NCBI GenBank assembly: GCA_049516835.1
Contig: JBEKSR010000013.1
Location: forward strand, 1 to 64,000
Length of the DNA: 64,000 bases
Direction: 5' to 3'
DNA from: Fen-178 sp049516835
Lineage (GTDB): Bacteria; Acidobacteriota; Terriglobia; Bryobacterales; Bryobacteraceae
The position numbers were made by a program, and so were the translations under genes. The notes beneath the pieces are model-generated. The model was not told the origin of the DNA. It worked only from the letters and a program-made list of their open reading frames with translations, and did not search any database. Positions 40,336 to 49,020 of the stretch are shown piece by piece (position 1 is the first letter of the stretch; each line of letters opens with the position of its first letter).

Positions 40336-40727
40336 TGTCTACTCGCTATAACCACGGATCGCACTACGAAAATCATCAACGCGCCGCCGAGCTGCACGAT
40401 AGTGCCGCCCACGCTCATCGCAGCGCCGCGGAAGCCCATGAGAAGCAAGATCACCAGACCGGGCAAGAGCGCTCCAGGCAAGCTCTCGAGTACTCCCAAA
40501 AAGCTCACCAGCATTCCGAGCAGGCGCACCGGGCCGCTGTGAATGAACACGGCATCGCCATCTTTGGGCACGAGGACATCGCCGCGCTGGCTTATGCGCT
40601 GTGGCAAGCCAGAGGCTGTCCGGAGGGATCTCCGGAAGAAGACTGGTTCCAGGCCGCGCAAGAATTGCGGGCGCGCGGAGAAAGTCTCCCGAAGGAATTG
40701 CACGCCCGAGAGGATCGGAATCCATGA
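40335..40727 (+). CDS. Histidine-rich helical protein B with DUF2934 domain
   Basis: 130 residues. Residues 1-70 repeat the pattern of protein A (HQRAAELHDSAAHAHRSAAE, then QALEYSQKAHQHSEQAHRAA). Residues ~75-115 form a DUF2934 motif (EDIAALAYALWQARGCPEGS then EEDWFQAAQELR). A fusion of the two modules. Overlaps the DUF3300 start by ATGA. Function unknown. Confidence 0.75.
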   Translation: MSTRYNHGSHYENHQRAAELHDSAAHAHRSAAEAHEKQDHQTGQERSRQALEYSQKAHQHSEQAHRAAVNEHGIAIFGHEDIAALAYALWQARGCPEGSPEEDWFQAAQELRARGESLPKELHAREDRNP

Positions 40728-41932
40728 AACGCTCCAATTTGTCGTTCTTCCCCATGCAGGCCGTTTTCTGTGCCGCGCTGCTACTGGTCCCGACGGGCCA
40801 GCTACTGCTTGCCCAACAGCCTCCGGAACTTCCCCCTCCCAACCAGGCGCTGACGCCCGATCAACTCGACGATTTGGTGGCGCCCGTGGCACTCTACCCG
40901 GATCCGCTGGTAAGCCAGATCCTGGTGGCGTCCACCTATCCGCTCGAACTCGTTCAAGCCTTACAGTGGCTCCAGCGAAACCCGGGCATCACGGGCGCCG
41001 CTCTGACCCAAGCGGCGGAGCAGCAAAACTGGGACCCGAGCATACAGGCCTTAGTGGTTTTTCCGGACCTCGTCAAACGGTTGAACCAGGACATCACGTG
41101 GACCACAAATCTTGGGAACGCGTTTCTGAATCAGCAGGCCGACGTGATGGACGCCGTGCAGCGAATGCGGCTCAAGGCGCAGCAGGCCGGAAAACTGTCC
41201 TCGACGCCTCAGCAAACCGTGACCACCACCAACGACAACGGGCAACCCGCCATTGTGATCCAGCCCGCTAATCCGCAAGTGATCTACCTGCCCAATTACG
41301 ATCCTGCCTACTTCTGGGGCCCGCCGCTTTACTATCCATACGCAAGTTGGTATTACCCTCCGTACGGAGGGGGCGCTTACTGGGGATTTGGTGTGGGCAT
41401 CCCTATGGGATTCTATTTTGGCGGCGGCTGGGGCGGGTGGGGCGGCTGGGGTTGGGGTTTCGGCTGGGGCAGCCACAATATTATGATCAACAACAACTTC
41501 ATTCACCGGTACAATTTCAACTCCCGCGGTATCGGCAGCCTGAATGGAACCAGCGCATGGTCCCACGATGCCTCGCATCGCCAGGGTGTGCCGTATTCGA
41601 ATTCCGCTGTCTCCAACCGTTACGGAGGCAACGTGCGCCAAAATCTGCAATCGCGCGGAACTGCCTCACAGGCGCAGGTTCGAGGCGCCAGATCCCAAAC
41701 CGGAGCCGAGCGAATGGGCAATCGGCAGATTGCGCCGAGCGCGCCTGCGAAGAACCGTAGCGCTTTCGGCGGTGTTCGGGAGGGCGGAGCGGCGCGGATG
41801 CAGAGCGACCACGGGTATTCGAGCCTCGGGCCCGCCCGCAGCGGCGGAAGCGCCCCGCGTGGGGGCGGAGCGCCGAGCCGGGGTGGTGGCGGCGGGGGTG
41901 GCGGCGGAAACCGCGGTGGCGGACGTCGATAG
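40724..41932 (+). CDS. DUF3300 family exported protein
   Basis: 402 residues from ATG 40724. Signal peptide (FPMQAVFCAALLLVPTGQLL), then the DUF3300 region: LDDLVAPVALYPDPLVSQIL, ASTYPLELVQALQWLQRN, VVFPDLVKRLNQDITWTTNL, QQADVMDAVQRMRLKAQQAG and QVIYLPNYDPAYFWG. A Gly/Trp/Tyr-rich region and a Ser/Arg/Gly-rich low-complexity tail ending in poly-Gly follow. Probably periplasmic or outer-surface. Often found with DUF2950, as here. Confidence 0.88.
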   Translation: MKRSNLSFFPMQAVFCAALLLVPTGQLLLAQQPPELPPPNQALTPDQLDDLVAPVALYPDPLVSQILVASTYPLELVQALQWLQRNPGITGAALTQAAEQQNWDPSIQALVVFPDLVKRLNQDITWTTNLGNAFLNQQADVMDAVQRMRLKAQQAGKLSSTPQQTVTTTNDNGQPAIVIQPANPQVIYLPNYDPAYFWGPPLYYPYASWYYPPYGGGAYWGFGVGIPMGFYFGGGWGGWGGWGWGFGWGSHNIMINNNFIHRYNFNSRGIGSLNGTSAWSHDASHRQGVPYSNSAVSNRYGGNVRQNLQSRGTASQAQVRGARSQTGAERMGNRQIAPSAPAKNRSAFGGVREGGAARMQSDHGYSSLGPARSGGSAPRGGGAPSRGGGGGGGGGNRGGGRR

Positions 41933-41943
41933 GAGAAAGAACC

Positions 41944-42894
41944 ATGGCGAAAATCAATTCTATTGACTCGAAAAACAGCCTGACGCGGCTCGGTTGGCTC
42001 CTGGCCGCCGGCTTGGTGGTTGCGGCGCCTCTATTGCCAGCCGCCCCAAAGGACGCGCAGCGCACATTTGCGACGCCGCAAGAGGCCGTTCAGGCCACTA
42101 TTGATGCGGCGGAGCACAATGACACGGCGGCCCTCCTCCAGCTTTTCGGACCGGAGGGCAAGGACATAGTCGAATCCGGCGATCCCGCCGAAGATAAGGA
42201 TCTGCGCGCCGAGTTTGCGCGCTCGGCTCACGAAAAGCTCCGCATTGACGAAGACCGCTTGACGCCCGACAGGGTGACCTTTACGGTAGGGGAACAAGAG
42301 TGGCCCTTTCCGGTTCCCGTGATTCGCAGGGACGGAAAATGGCAACTGGATTCGGCCAGCGGGAGGCTCGAGATTCTCGCCCGCCGGATTGGCCGGAACG
42401 AATTGAACGCCATGGAGGTTTGCCGGGGCTACGCAGAGGCGCAATTGGAATACGCCGCAGCGCCCCGCGACGGAGATCGTGTCCTGAAATATGCGCAGAA
42501 GATCGCCGCCACGCCGGGCAAGCAGGATGGGCTGTATGCGGATGGCGTTCCCGACAGTCTGGTTTCGCGAGCTTTCGCCGGGGCCGCGGCCGCGAATCCG
42601 GCCGGGGGCAAGAAGCCGGAACCATACCATGGATACTACTTCCGTGTGCTGAAATCGCAGGGGCCGGACGCTGCCGGAGGCGCCTTCGACTATGTGGTGA
42701 ACGGTAAGATGATTGGCGGCTTCGCTCTGGTCGCCTGGCCCGCGGAGTATGGCGTGTCCGGAGTGCGGACTCTTCTCATCAATCACGAGGGAGTGGTCTA
42801 TGAGAAGGACCTGGGGGCCACGACGGACATCCAAGCCCGCCAGATGACGCGGTTCAATCCCGACAAATCCTGGCGGCCGGTGGTCCTCGAGTAG
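41944..42894 (+). CDS. DUF2950 family exported protein
   Basis: 316 residues, GGAGAAAGAACC before the ATG. Signal peptide (LTRLGWLLAAGLVVAAPLLP), then FATPQEAVQATIDAAEHND, LLQLFGPEGKDIVESGDP, WPFPVPVIRRDGKWQLDSAS, ARRIGRNELNAMEVCRGYAE and the C-terminal YHGYYFRVLKSQGPDAAGGA segment, all DUF2950 landmarks. Twelve bases after DUF3300, so likely the same transcript and the same envelope role. Biochemical function unknown. Confidence 0.9.
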   Translation: MAKINSIDSKNSLTRLGWLLAAGLVVAAPLLPAAPKDAQRTFATPQEAVQATIDAAEHNDTAALLQLFGPEGKDIVESGDPAEDKDLRAEFARSAHEKLRIDEDRLTPDRVTFTVGEQEWPFPVPVIRRDGKWQLDSASGRLEILARRIGRNELNAMEVCRGYAEAQLEYAAAPRDGDRVLKYAQKIAATPGKQDGLYADGVPDSLVSRAFAGAAAANPAGGKKPEPYHGYYFRVLKSQGPDAAGGAFDYVVNGKMIGGFALVAWPAEYGVSGVRTLLINHEGVVYEKDLGATTDIQARQMTRFNPDKSWRPVVLE

Positions 42895-42967
42895 GCCTGC
42901 CTCGTGGGCGGCGGCATCCGATCCCGGGCCGCCGCCATGTTGGGCCGACCCGAAGGAGATTATGTCT

Positions 42968-43972
42968 ATGTCGAGACTTACCAGCCGGGAGATTTGCCTG
43001 GCCTCCCGCCCCAGCGGGATTCCAACCGCCGCTAACTTTACGTTGGTGTGGACCGACTCGGAACCACTGAAAGATCAAGAGGTGCTGGTTCGCAACCTCT
43101 TTATGTCGGTGGACCCATACATGCGCGGCCGCATGAACGAAGGGAAGTCGTACGCGTCTCCTTTCCAATTGGGTAAACCTCTCGACGGCGGCGCAGTCGG
43201 CGATGTCATCGAGTCGCGCGCCCGGGAATTCAAGCCGGGTGATATCGTCACTTCCAACTTTGGCTGGCGGGAATACTTCGTGGCTTCGCCCAAGGACTTG
43301 CATCCGGTCAGCCGCGAGATTCAGCCGCTCTCGGTTTACCTCGGCACTCTCGGCATGACGGGCATGACCGCGTGGGTCGGGCTAAATTTGGTGGAAGTCA
43401 AAGCCGGCGACGTCATTTTCATTTCGGGAGCCGCCGGCGCCGTCGGCAATGTGGCCGGGCAACTGGCGAAATTGCGCGGGTGCCGTGTGATCGGATCGGC
43501 CGGTTCGGCGGAAAAGGTCAAGTTTCTGCGGGAAGAATGCGGATTCGATGCCGCTTTCAATTACAAGACCGGGCCGGTGCTCGAACAATTGAATCGGGAG
43601 GCGCCGGACGGAATCGATGTCTATTTCGATAATGTGGGAGGCGAAACGCTCGAAGCGGCGCTCTCGGCGTTACGGATGCACGGCCGGATCATCGCCTGTG
43701 GCGGCATCTCCGGCTACAACGAGGGAAAGCCGCGCCCTGGCCCCTGCAATCTATTCAACATCATCACGAAACGGCTCACCATGAAGGGTTTCATAGTTTC
43801 GGACTGGCTGGACCGTCGAGCCGGGTTCGAACAGGAAGTGGGCGGCTATTTCAAAGCCGGCAAGCTGAAGCACAAAGAAACGGTCGTGAAAGGAATCGAC
43901 CAGGCGGTGGGCGCTTTCATCGGTCTCTTCCAAGGGCAGAACATCGGCAAGATGGTGGTGGAACTGGTTTGA
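42968..43972 (+). CDS. Zinc-independent MDR oxidoreductase (NADP-dependent, CurA/leukotriene-reductase type)
   Basis: 334 residues from ATG 42968 (nine bases after AAGGAG; ATG 42962 adds two residues). Medium-chain reductase fold without zinc ligands: YMRGRMNEGKSYASPFQLGK, LGTLGMTGMTAWVGL, the nucleotide motif VIFISGAAGAVGNVAGQLAK and VYFDNVGGETLEAAL. It reduces enones or aldehydes with NADPH. The TTG of the ABC ATPase overlaps its stop. Confidence 0.92.
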   Translation: MSRLTSREICLASRPSGIPTAANFTLVWTDSEPLKDQEVLVRNLFMSVDPYMRGRMNEGKSYASPFQLGKPLDGGAVGDVIESRAREFKPGDIVTSNFGWREYFVASPKDLHPVSREIQPLSVYLGTLGMTGMTAWVGLNLVEVKAGDVIFISGAAGAVGNVAGQLAKLRGCRVIGSAGSAEKVKFLREECGFDAAFNYKTGPVLEQLNREAPDGIDVYFDNVGGETLEAALSALRMHGRIIACGGISGYNEGKPRPGPCNLFNIITKRLTMKGFIVSDWLDRRAGFEQEVGGYFKAGKLKHKETVVKGIDQAVGAFIGLFQGQNIGKMVVELV

Positions 43973-44772
43973 GCGAAGTCGTTCTGGACATCAAATCGCT
44001 GACGCGCCGCTTCGGCGCATTTACGGCGGTCGATTCTGTGACCCTTTCGGTCGACGCCGGCGAGGTCTTCGGCTTGCTCGGCTCCAACGGAGCCGGCAAG
44101 ACCACCACCATCAAGATGCTCACCACGCTGTTACCGCCCTCCTCGGGCGAGGCGCGCGTGGCCGGTTTCTCCATCGCCACCCAGGCGGTCGACGTTCGCC
44201 GCTCCATCGGTTATGTGCCGCAGGCGGTCTCCGTGGACGGTTCGCTCACTGGTTACGAGAACCTGCTCATCTTCGCCAAACTCTACGACCTGCCACGCGG
44301 CGAGCGGCAGGCGCGCATCCAGGAGGCATTGGAGTTCATGGACCTGGCTGCCGAGAGCGGGCGCCTGGTGAGCCAATACTCCGGCGGCATGGTCCGGCGC
44401 CTGGAAATCGCCCAATCCACACTGCACCGGCCGCGGGTGCTTTTCCTCGATGAGCCGACCGTCGGGCTGGACCCGATTGCGCGCGACGCCGTCTGGAAAC
44501 ATCTCGCCGATCTTCGGACCAACTACGGCACCACACTGTTCTTCACCACCCACTACCTGGAGGAGGCGCAGAGCCATTGCGATCGCATCGCGATCATGCA
44601 CCTGGGCAAACTGGATGCGCTGGGCACCTGCACGGAACTTGAGGCCTCGCTCGGCGGCGGCAGCCACACGCTGGACGAGGTCTTCGTCCACTATGCCGGC
44701 AGCGCCCTCGATTCGGGCGGCAACTTCCACGACGTATCCGCCGAACGCGCGACGGCCCAGCGCCTTGGCTAG
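43969..44772 (+). CDS. ABC transporter ATP-binding protein (drug-export type)
   Basis: 267 residues, TTG start overlapping the previous stop. Walker A LLGSNGAGKTTTIK, Q-loop region GYVPQAVSVDGSL, signature QYSGGMVRRLEIAQ, Walker B VLFLDEPTVGLDP and switch His in FFTTHYLEEAQ. The DrrA/CcmA/NatA-like class pairs with a separate ABC-2 permease, encoded next. Probable exporter of a hydrophobic compound. Confidence 0.93.
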   Translation: MSEVVLDIKSLTRRFGAFTAVDSVTLSVDAGEVFGLLGSNGAGKTTTIKMLTTLLPPSSGEARVAGFSIATQAVDVRRSIGYVPQAVSVDGSLTGYENLLIFAKLYDLPRGERQARIQEALEFMDLAAESGRLVSQYSGGMVRRLEIAQSTLHRPRVLFLDEPTVGLDPIARDAVWKHLADLRTNYGTTLFFTTHYLEEAQSHCDRIAIMHLGKLDALGTCTELEASLGGGSHTLDEVFVHYAGSALDSGGNFHDVSAERATAQRLG

Positions 44773-44782
44773 CCCCAACCCT

Positions 44783-45577
44783 ATGACTGCCACTTTCATC
44801 CACCCTTTCACCGGCTTCATCGAGAAGACGTTCGTCGTCACCGAGTTTGAGTTGCGCAAGCTGCGTCACGATTTCACGGAACTCGTCACCCGCGCCCTCC
44901 AGCCCGCGCTGTGGCTGCTCATCTTCGGGCAAGTGTTCTCACGGAGCGGCGCGATGCACACGGGCAACGTCCCCTATCTGGACTTCATCGCTCCCGGCAT
45001 CCTGGCGCAAAGCGTTCTCTTCGTGGCCATATTTTACGGCATCAACGTCATTTGGGAGCGCGACCTCGGCATTGTGCAGAAATTCCTCGCCAGCCCAACT
45101 CCGCGCGCGGCGCTGGTGCTCGGCAAGGGCTTCTCCGCCGGTACACGCACTCTGTCGCAGGCTGCCATCGTATACTGCCTCTCGCTGATTCTCGGGGTGA
45201 AGCTGAATGGGAGCCCGCTCGCGCTCCTCAACGTGCTGGTCCTCGTTGTCCTTGCCGCGACGTTGTTCTCGACGTTCTCGCTCATCATTGCCTGCATTGT
45301 GAAGACGCGCGAACGCTTCATGGGAGTCGGCCAAGTGCTCACCATGCCGCTGTTCTTTGCCAGCAACGCGATTTACCCTACCACCATCATGCCCGGCTGG
45401 CTGAAGACCCTTCCTCATCTGAATCCGTTGACCTACGTCGTCGACGCCCTGCGCACTTTCATGCTTGCCGGCAGCACCAGCGCCTTCGGTCTGAGTCGCG
45501 ACTATGTGGTCATCCTCCTGACCACCGCCATCCTGGTCTTCATCGGCGCCCGATTGTATCCCCGGCTGGCAACGTAA
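44783..45577 (+). CDS. ABC-2 type permease
   Basis: 264 residues from ATG 44783 (a TTG at 44765 would overlap the ATPase gene). Six hydrophobic helices; conserved ABC-2 features are FIAPGILAQSVLFVAIFYGI, WERDLGIVQKFLASPTPRAA, then ATLFSTFSLIIACIVKTRER, FFASNAIYPTTIMPGWLKTL and NPLTYVVDALR. Forms the membrane part of the exporter with the preceding ATPase. Confidence 0.9.
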   Translation: MTATFIHPFTGFIEKTFVVTEFELRKLRHDFTELVTRALQPALWLLIFGQVFSRSGAMHTGNVPYLDFIAPGILAQSVLFVAIFYGINVIWERDLGIVQKFLASPTPRAALVLGKGFSAGTRTLSQAAIVYCLSLILGVKLNGSPLALLNVLVLVVLAATLFSTFSLIIACIVKTRERFMGVGQVLTMPLFFASNAIYPTTIMPGWLKTLPHLNPLTYVVDALRTFMLAGSTSAFGLSRDYVVILLTTAILVFIGARLYPRLAT

Positions 45578-45590
45578 ACGGGAACTCGCG

Positions 45591-45674
45591 TCATTCCGCG
45601 GAAAGCGCTCTGACGGGGTCCACCTTGGCCGCGCGGCGTGCCGGCAGGTACGCAGCTACCCAGGCCACTCAGCC
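45591..45674 (-). pseudogene. C-terminal remnant of a MacB/ADOP-type ABC permease
   Basis: On the minus strand the last 27 codons read VAWVAAYLPARRAAKVDPVR, then ALSAE and a stop, the hallmark C-terminus of FtsX/MacB-like permeases common in Acidobacteriota. An in-frame stop precedes it, and the rest of the gene is gone. Confidence 0.6.
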
Positions 45675-45716
45675 GGATGCTATCATTCCTGTCGCAGCCC
45701 ACGTTAAGGAGATCTC

Positions 45717-46418
45717 ATGTTCTGCCACAAGTGCGGTACCCAGATCGGTACGGATGTCCAATTCTGCCCCAACTGCGGGGAGTCTCTCGCGGCGGCTTCC
45801 AGCGCGTCCGGCGGCGCCGCTCCGCCCGTCTGGACGCCTCCCGTCGCCGTGAAGGCGCGCCCCGGCTATTGGGTGGGTCAGGGATGGCAAATGGTGAAAG
45901 CCGACATCGGCACTTTCATTCTGCTCACGATTGTCTTCGCGGTCCTCAATGGCATGGTGCCGATGATCCTGCAGGGCCCCCTGATCGCCGGCTTCCAGAT
46001 CTTCTGCATGAAGAAGTTGCTGAATCGCCGGACCGATTTCGGCGACCTTTTCAAGGGCTTCAACTACTTCGTGCCCGCGCTGGTGGCATCGCTCATCATT
46101 TCGCTTTTGGTTGGCTGCGGAACGCTGTTTTGCATTATCCCGGGGTTGGTGGTGGCCGCCATGTTCAAGTTCACCTTCCTGTTCATCGTGGATAAACGCA
46201 TGGACTTCTGGCCGGCCATGCAGGCCAGTCACGCGGTGGTGAAGAACGACTATTTCGGCTTCACCATGTTCCTGTTGCTGATGGTGCTGGTGGACATTCT
46301 CGGGGCTGTGTGCTGCATCGTCGGGCTGCTGGTCGCGGTGCCGGTGACGGTCGCCGCGGTCACCGTAGCCTACAAAGAGATTGTGGGCTTCGATCCACGG
46401 ACCGCGGAAACGCTCTGA
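45717..46418 (+). CDS. Zinc-ribbon integral membrane protein
   Basis: 233 residues with AAGGAG upstream. N-terminal zinc ribbon MFCHKCGTQIG and QFCPNCGESL, linker, then four to five hydrophobic helices with KKLLNRRTDFGDLFKGFNYF and HAVVKNDYFGFTMFLLLMVL, the layout of DUF975/glycerophosphoryl-diester-phosphodiesterase-like membrane domains. Function unknown. The next gene begins at its stop (TGATG). Confidence 0.78.
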   Translation: MFCHKCGTQIGTDVQFCPNCGESLAAASSASGGAAPPVWTPPVAVKARPGYWVGQGWQMVKADIGTFILLTIVFAVLNGMVPMILQGPLIAGFQIFCMKKLLNRRTDFGDLFKGFNYFVPALVASLIISLLVGCGTLFCIIPGLVVAAMFKFTFLFIVDKRMDFWPAMQASHAVVKNDYFGFTMFLLLMVLVDILGAVCCIVGLLVAVPVTVAAVTVAYKEIVGFDPRTAETL

Positions 46419-46750
46419 TGGCGGCGCGCGGCATCCTCATCCGCGCCGCGGCGGCGGGCCTTCTGCTGGCCGGCCTGTGCTACTTCGCGCCGCCCGACCC
46501 GGGGTTCCGGCTCTGTGGATTCCGCTGGCTGACTGGCCGTCCGTGTCCCTTCTGCGGCGTCACCCACGCTCTGTTCGCCCTGGCGAAAGGGCATTGGGGC
46601 GAAGCCGTCCGCTTCAATGGCCTGAGTCCGCTGGCTTTGGCGATGCTCTTCGCGCTGCCCTGGAACGGCCGCATCCGGGGCCATCTCTGGACGGCCGGCC
46701 TGGCGGCCTTTGCGGTCTACGGAGTCTGCCGGGTGGTCTGGGCAAGCTAA
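46418..46750 (+). CDS. DUF2752 membrane protein
   Basis: 110 residues. Conserved DUF2752 signature GRPCPFCGVTHALFALAKGH, then AVRFNGLSPLALAMLFALPW; three hydrophobic helices. The CPxCGxTH motif may bind metal. Overlaps the preceding zinc-ribbon gene, so they are expressed together. Role unknown. Confidence 0.88.
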   Translation: MAARGILIRAAAAGLLLAGLCYFAPPDPGFRLCGFRWLTGRPCPFCGVTHALFALAKGHWGEAVRFNGLSPLALAMLFALPWNGRIRGHLWTAGLAAFAVYGVCRVVWAS

Positions 46751-46856
46751 AGCATGCCCCACCTTTGAATTCGCCCGGCGTCCGTGTTCCGGCGCGGCCA
46801 GGCGCTGGCCTGGAGGCAGTTGAAGGACCTCGGCATTTACGTCCTGGTGGGAGGCG

Positions 46857-47897
46857 TCACGCCTTGTCCGGCTTGGGCGTCTTGGCCGTGCTCTTGGGCA
46901 GCGGCGGCTCTTGGATGTACTCGGTGGGGAGTTCGCCGGTCAGCGCCTTCAGGAAGGTCGAAATCGAGCCGACCTCCTTTTTGCTCAGCGTCCGTGCCAA
47001 CTGGTGATCGGCCATTTGGCGCACCGCCTCCTCCAGCGTGGCAATCGAGCCGTCGTGGTAGTAAGGCGCGGTTTTCTCGATGTTGCGCAAGGTGGGCACC
47101 TTGAACACCATGCGGTCGGCTTCCAGCTTGGTGACCGCGAAACGGCCCTGGTCGTTGGTGTTGTCCCAGGGCTTTGCCAAGCCCAGTTTCTGGAACATGC
47201 TGCCGCCCACATAAATGCCGTTGTGACAATTCTGGCAGCCGGCATCCAGAAACATGTTCAGCCCGGCCTTTTCCGCGTCGCTGAGCGCCGCTTGGCCGCC
47301 GCCCAGGAACTTGTCCCAGCGCGAAACCGTGACCAGCTTGCGCTCGAAGGCGCCAATGGCCTTGGCCAGGTTGTCGAAGGTCACCGGATGCTTCTCGCCC
47401 GGGAAAGCCTTCTGAAACGCCGCGACGTACTCGGGCATGGAGTTGACCACGGCCAGCGCCCTCTTCTCGTCCGGCATGGCCATTTCGACCGGGTTGAGGA
47501 TGGGCCCTTTGGCCTGCTCCTCGACGGTGGGCGCGCGGCCGTCCCAGAACTGCACGAAGTGCCCCGCCGCGTTGTAGACCGTAGGCGCGTTGCGCGTGCC
47601 CTTCTGCCCTTTGTCGCCATCGGACACCGGCTGGTTGTCGACGCCGTACTTGCTCAGCTCATGGCAGGAGTTACAGGAAACGTCCTGGCCCCTGGAAAGG
47701 CGGGCATCGTAGTACAACATGCGGCCCAAGACCGCTTTCTCCTCGCTGATGGGGTTGGCGGCCGAATCCATGACGCGCGGCAGCGCTTTGAAGATTCCCA
47801 GCCTGGCGGAATCCACCTCGACGGCGGGCTTGCGGCTGGTGCAGGCCGCACCCAGCATGAGAAAAGCGCACAACAACAGTGTTGCGCGGCGGCGCAT
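46857..47897 (-). CDS. Di-haem cytochrome c peroxidase/MauG family lipoprotein
   Basis: 346 residues from ATG 47897 with ACGGAGGA upstream; the longer frame is not needed. Lipoprotein signal LLLCAFLMLGAACTS. Two haem c sites, CNSCHE and CQNCHN, in the usual CcpA/MauG arrangement, with LGRMLYYDARLSRGQDVSCN, GTRNAPTVYNAAGHFVQFWD, ALAVVNSMPEYVAAFQKAFP, FKVPTLRNIEKTAPYYHDGS. Reduces hydrogen peroxide in the periplasm using cytochrome electrons. Confidence 0.93.
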   Translation of the reverse strand: MRRRATLLLCAFLMLGAACTSRKPAVEVDSARLGIFKALPRVMDSAANPISEEKAVLGRMLYYDARLSRGQDVSCNSCHELSKYGVDNQPVSDGDKGQKGTRNAPTVYNAAGHFVQFWDGRAPTVEEQAKGPILNPVEMAMPDEKRALAVVNSMPEYVAAFQKAFPGEKHPVTFDNLAKAIGAFERKLVTVSRWDKFLGGGQAALSDAEKAGLNMFLDAGCQNCHNGIYVGGSMFQKLGLAKPWDNTNDQGRFAVTKLEADRMVFKVPTLRNIEKTAPYYHDGSIATLEEAVRQMADHQLARTLSKKEVGSISTFLKALTGELPTEYIQEPPLPKSTAKTPKPDKA

Positions 47898-47922
47898 GAG
47901 TTCCTCCGTGAATGTGAGTATA

Positions 47923-48942
47923 CTACGGCTTCGTCGCCAGAATGAGCGGCGAAGGCCCCGGCGCTTCGATGGTCCGCGGGTCTCGAAAACCGGCATCGCG
48001 CAGCCAGCCGGCGATCTCGCCAAACGACCACGTGTCGCCCTCATCGGTATTGATGAGCATGTTGACGGCGAAGAGCAGGCTCACCGGCGGGCCGGTTCGC
48101 GCATCGTCCACCAGGAACTCCGCGATGGCGATGGTTCCGCCCGGCGCCAGCGCGTTGAAGGTCTTCTCGATCAGCGCGCGGCCGCGCTTTTCGCCCTCGC
48201 TGTGCAGAATGTGGCCGAGCGTGGCGATGTCGTGCCCGCGCCCGAAATCGGCGGACGCCAGATCGCCCGCCACAAATGAGAACCGTCCGGCCACGCCGCA
48301 GCGCGCCGCCACTTTGCGGGTAACGTCCAGAACGCCGGGCCAGTCCACCGCGGTGACGGTAACCCGCGGCGACTTCTGCGCCAGCGTGATGCCCCAGACG
48401 CCGGAGCCGGCCGCCAGGTCGAGCACGCTCACGGGCTTTTTCGCCGCGGCGATCTCCAGAGCCTCCGCCAGCCTCTGCGCCGACGGATAACTCATGGGGA
48501 AGATGTCCTCCACGAAGCGGTGGAAGAACTCGGCCCCCACCTTCTCCCGGTTGACGCTGGCGGTGGGCTTGCCCGTTCGCACCACCTCGCTCAGCGCCAG
48601 CCATGCCGGCAGGAGCTGCGTGCTGGTATGCCGGATCACTCCTCCCAGAAAGCCCGGCTTGCCGCCGACCAGAAACGCCGCGCTGTCCGCCGTCAGCCCG
48701 TACCGTCCTCCGGCGTCTTTGGTCAGAAGTTCGAGACCGGCGAGGGCGTTCATGACCGCGCGCAGCCCGCGCACCGAAGCCCCCGACCGGGCGGCCACCT
48801 CCTCGACGGTCTTAGACCCTCCGTCCAACAAATCGAAAACACCGTGGTGAAGCGCGGCCTCGATCATCAACGGCGGGGCGTAACCCCACGCCAACTGCTG
48901 GATCCTCTCCGGCGTCACCGCCGCCCGACTCATGGCACCCAT
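47923..48942 (-). CDS. SAM-dependent O-methyltransferase-like protein
   Basis: 339 residues. N-terminal winged-helix dimerisation domain (MIEAALHHGVFDLL, KTVEEVAARSGASVRGLRAV) and a class I methyltransferase domain with motif I VLDLAAGSGVWGITLA and VTAVDWPGVLDVTRK. Plant/bacterial O-methyltransferase type (Methyltransf_2). Substrate probably a small phenolic or polyketide; unknown. GAGGGG upstream of ATG 48942. Confidence 0.88.
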   Translation of the reverse strand: MGAMSRAAVTPERIQQLAWGYAPPLMIEAALHHGVFDLLDGGSKTVEEVAARSGASVRGLRAVMNALAGLELLTKDAGGRYGLTADSAAFLVGGKPGFLGGVIRHTSTQLLPAWLALSEVVRTGKPTASVNREKVGAEFFHRFVEDIFPMSYPSAQRLAEALEIAAAKKPVSVLDLAAGSGVWGITLAQKSPRVTVTAVDWPGVLDVTRKVAARCGVAGRFSFVAGDLASADFGRGHDIATLGHILHSEGEKRGRALIEKTFNALAPGGTIAIAEFLVDDARTGPPVSLLFAVNMLINTDEGDTWSFGEIAGWLRDAGFRDPRTIEAPGPSPLILATKP

Positions 48943-49020
48943 GTGACAGAATTCCCCTCTCTTGAGATTGAGATGCTACTGATCCGATGATGTCACGTGC
49001 CGGCAGGATTCAGGGCGCGG

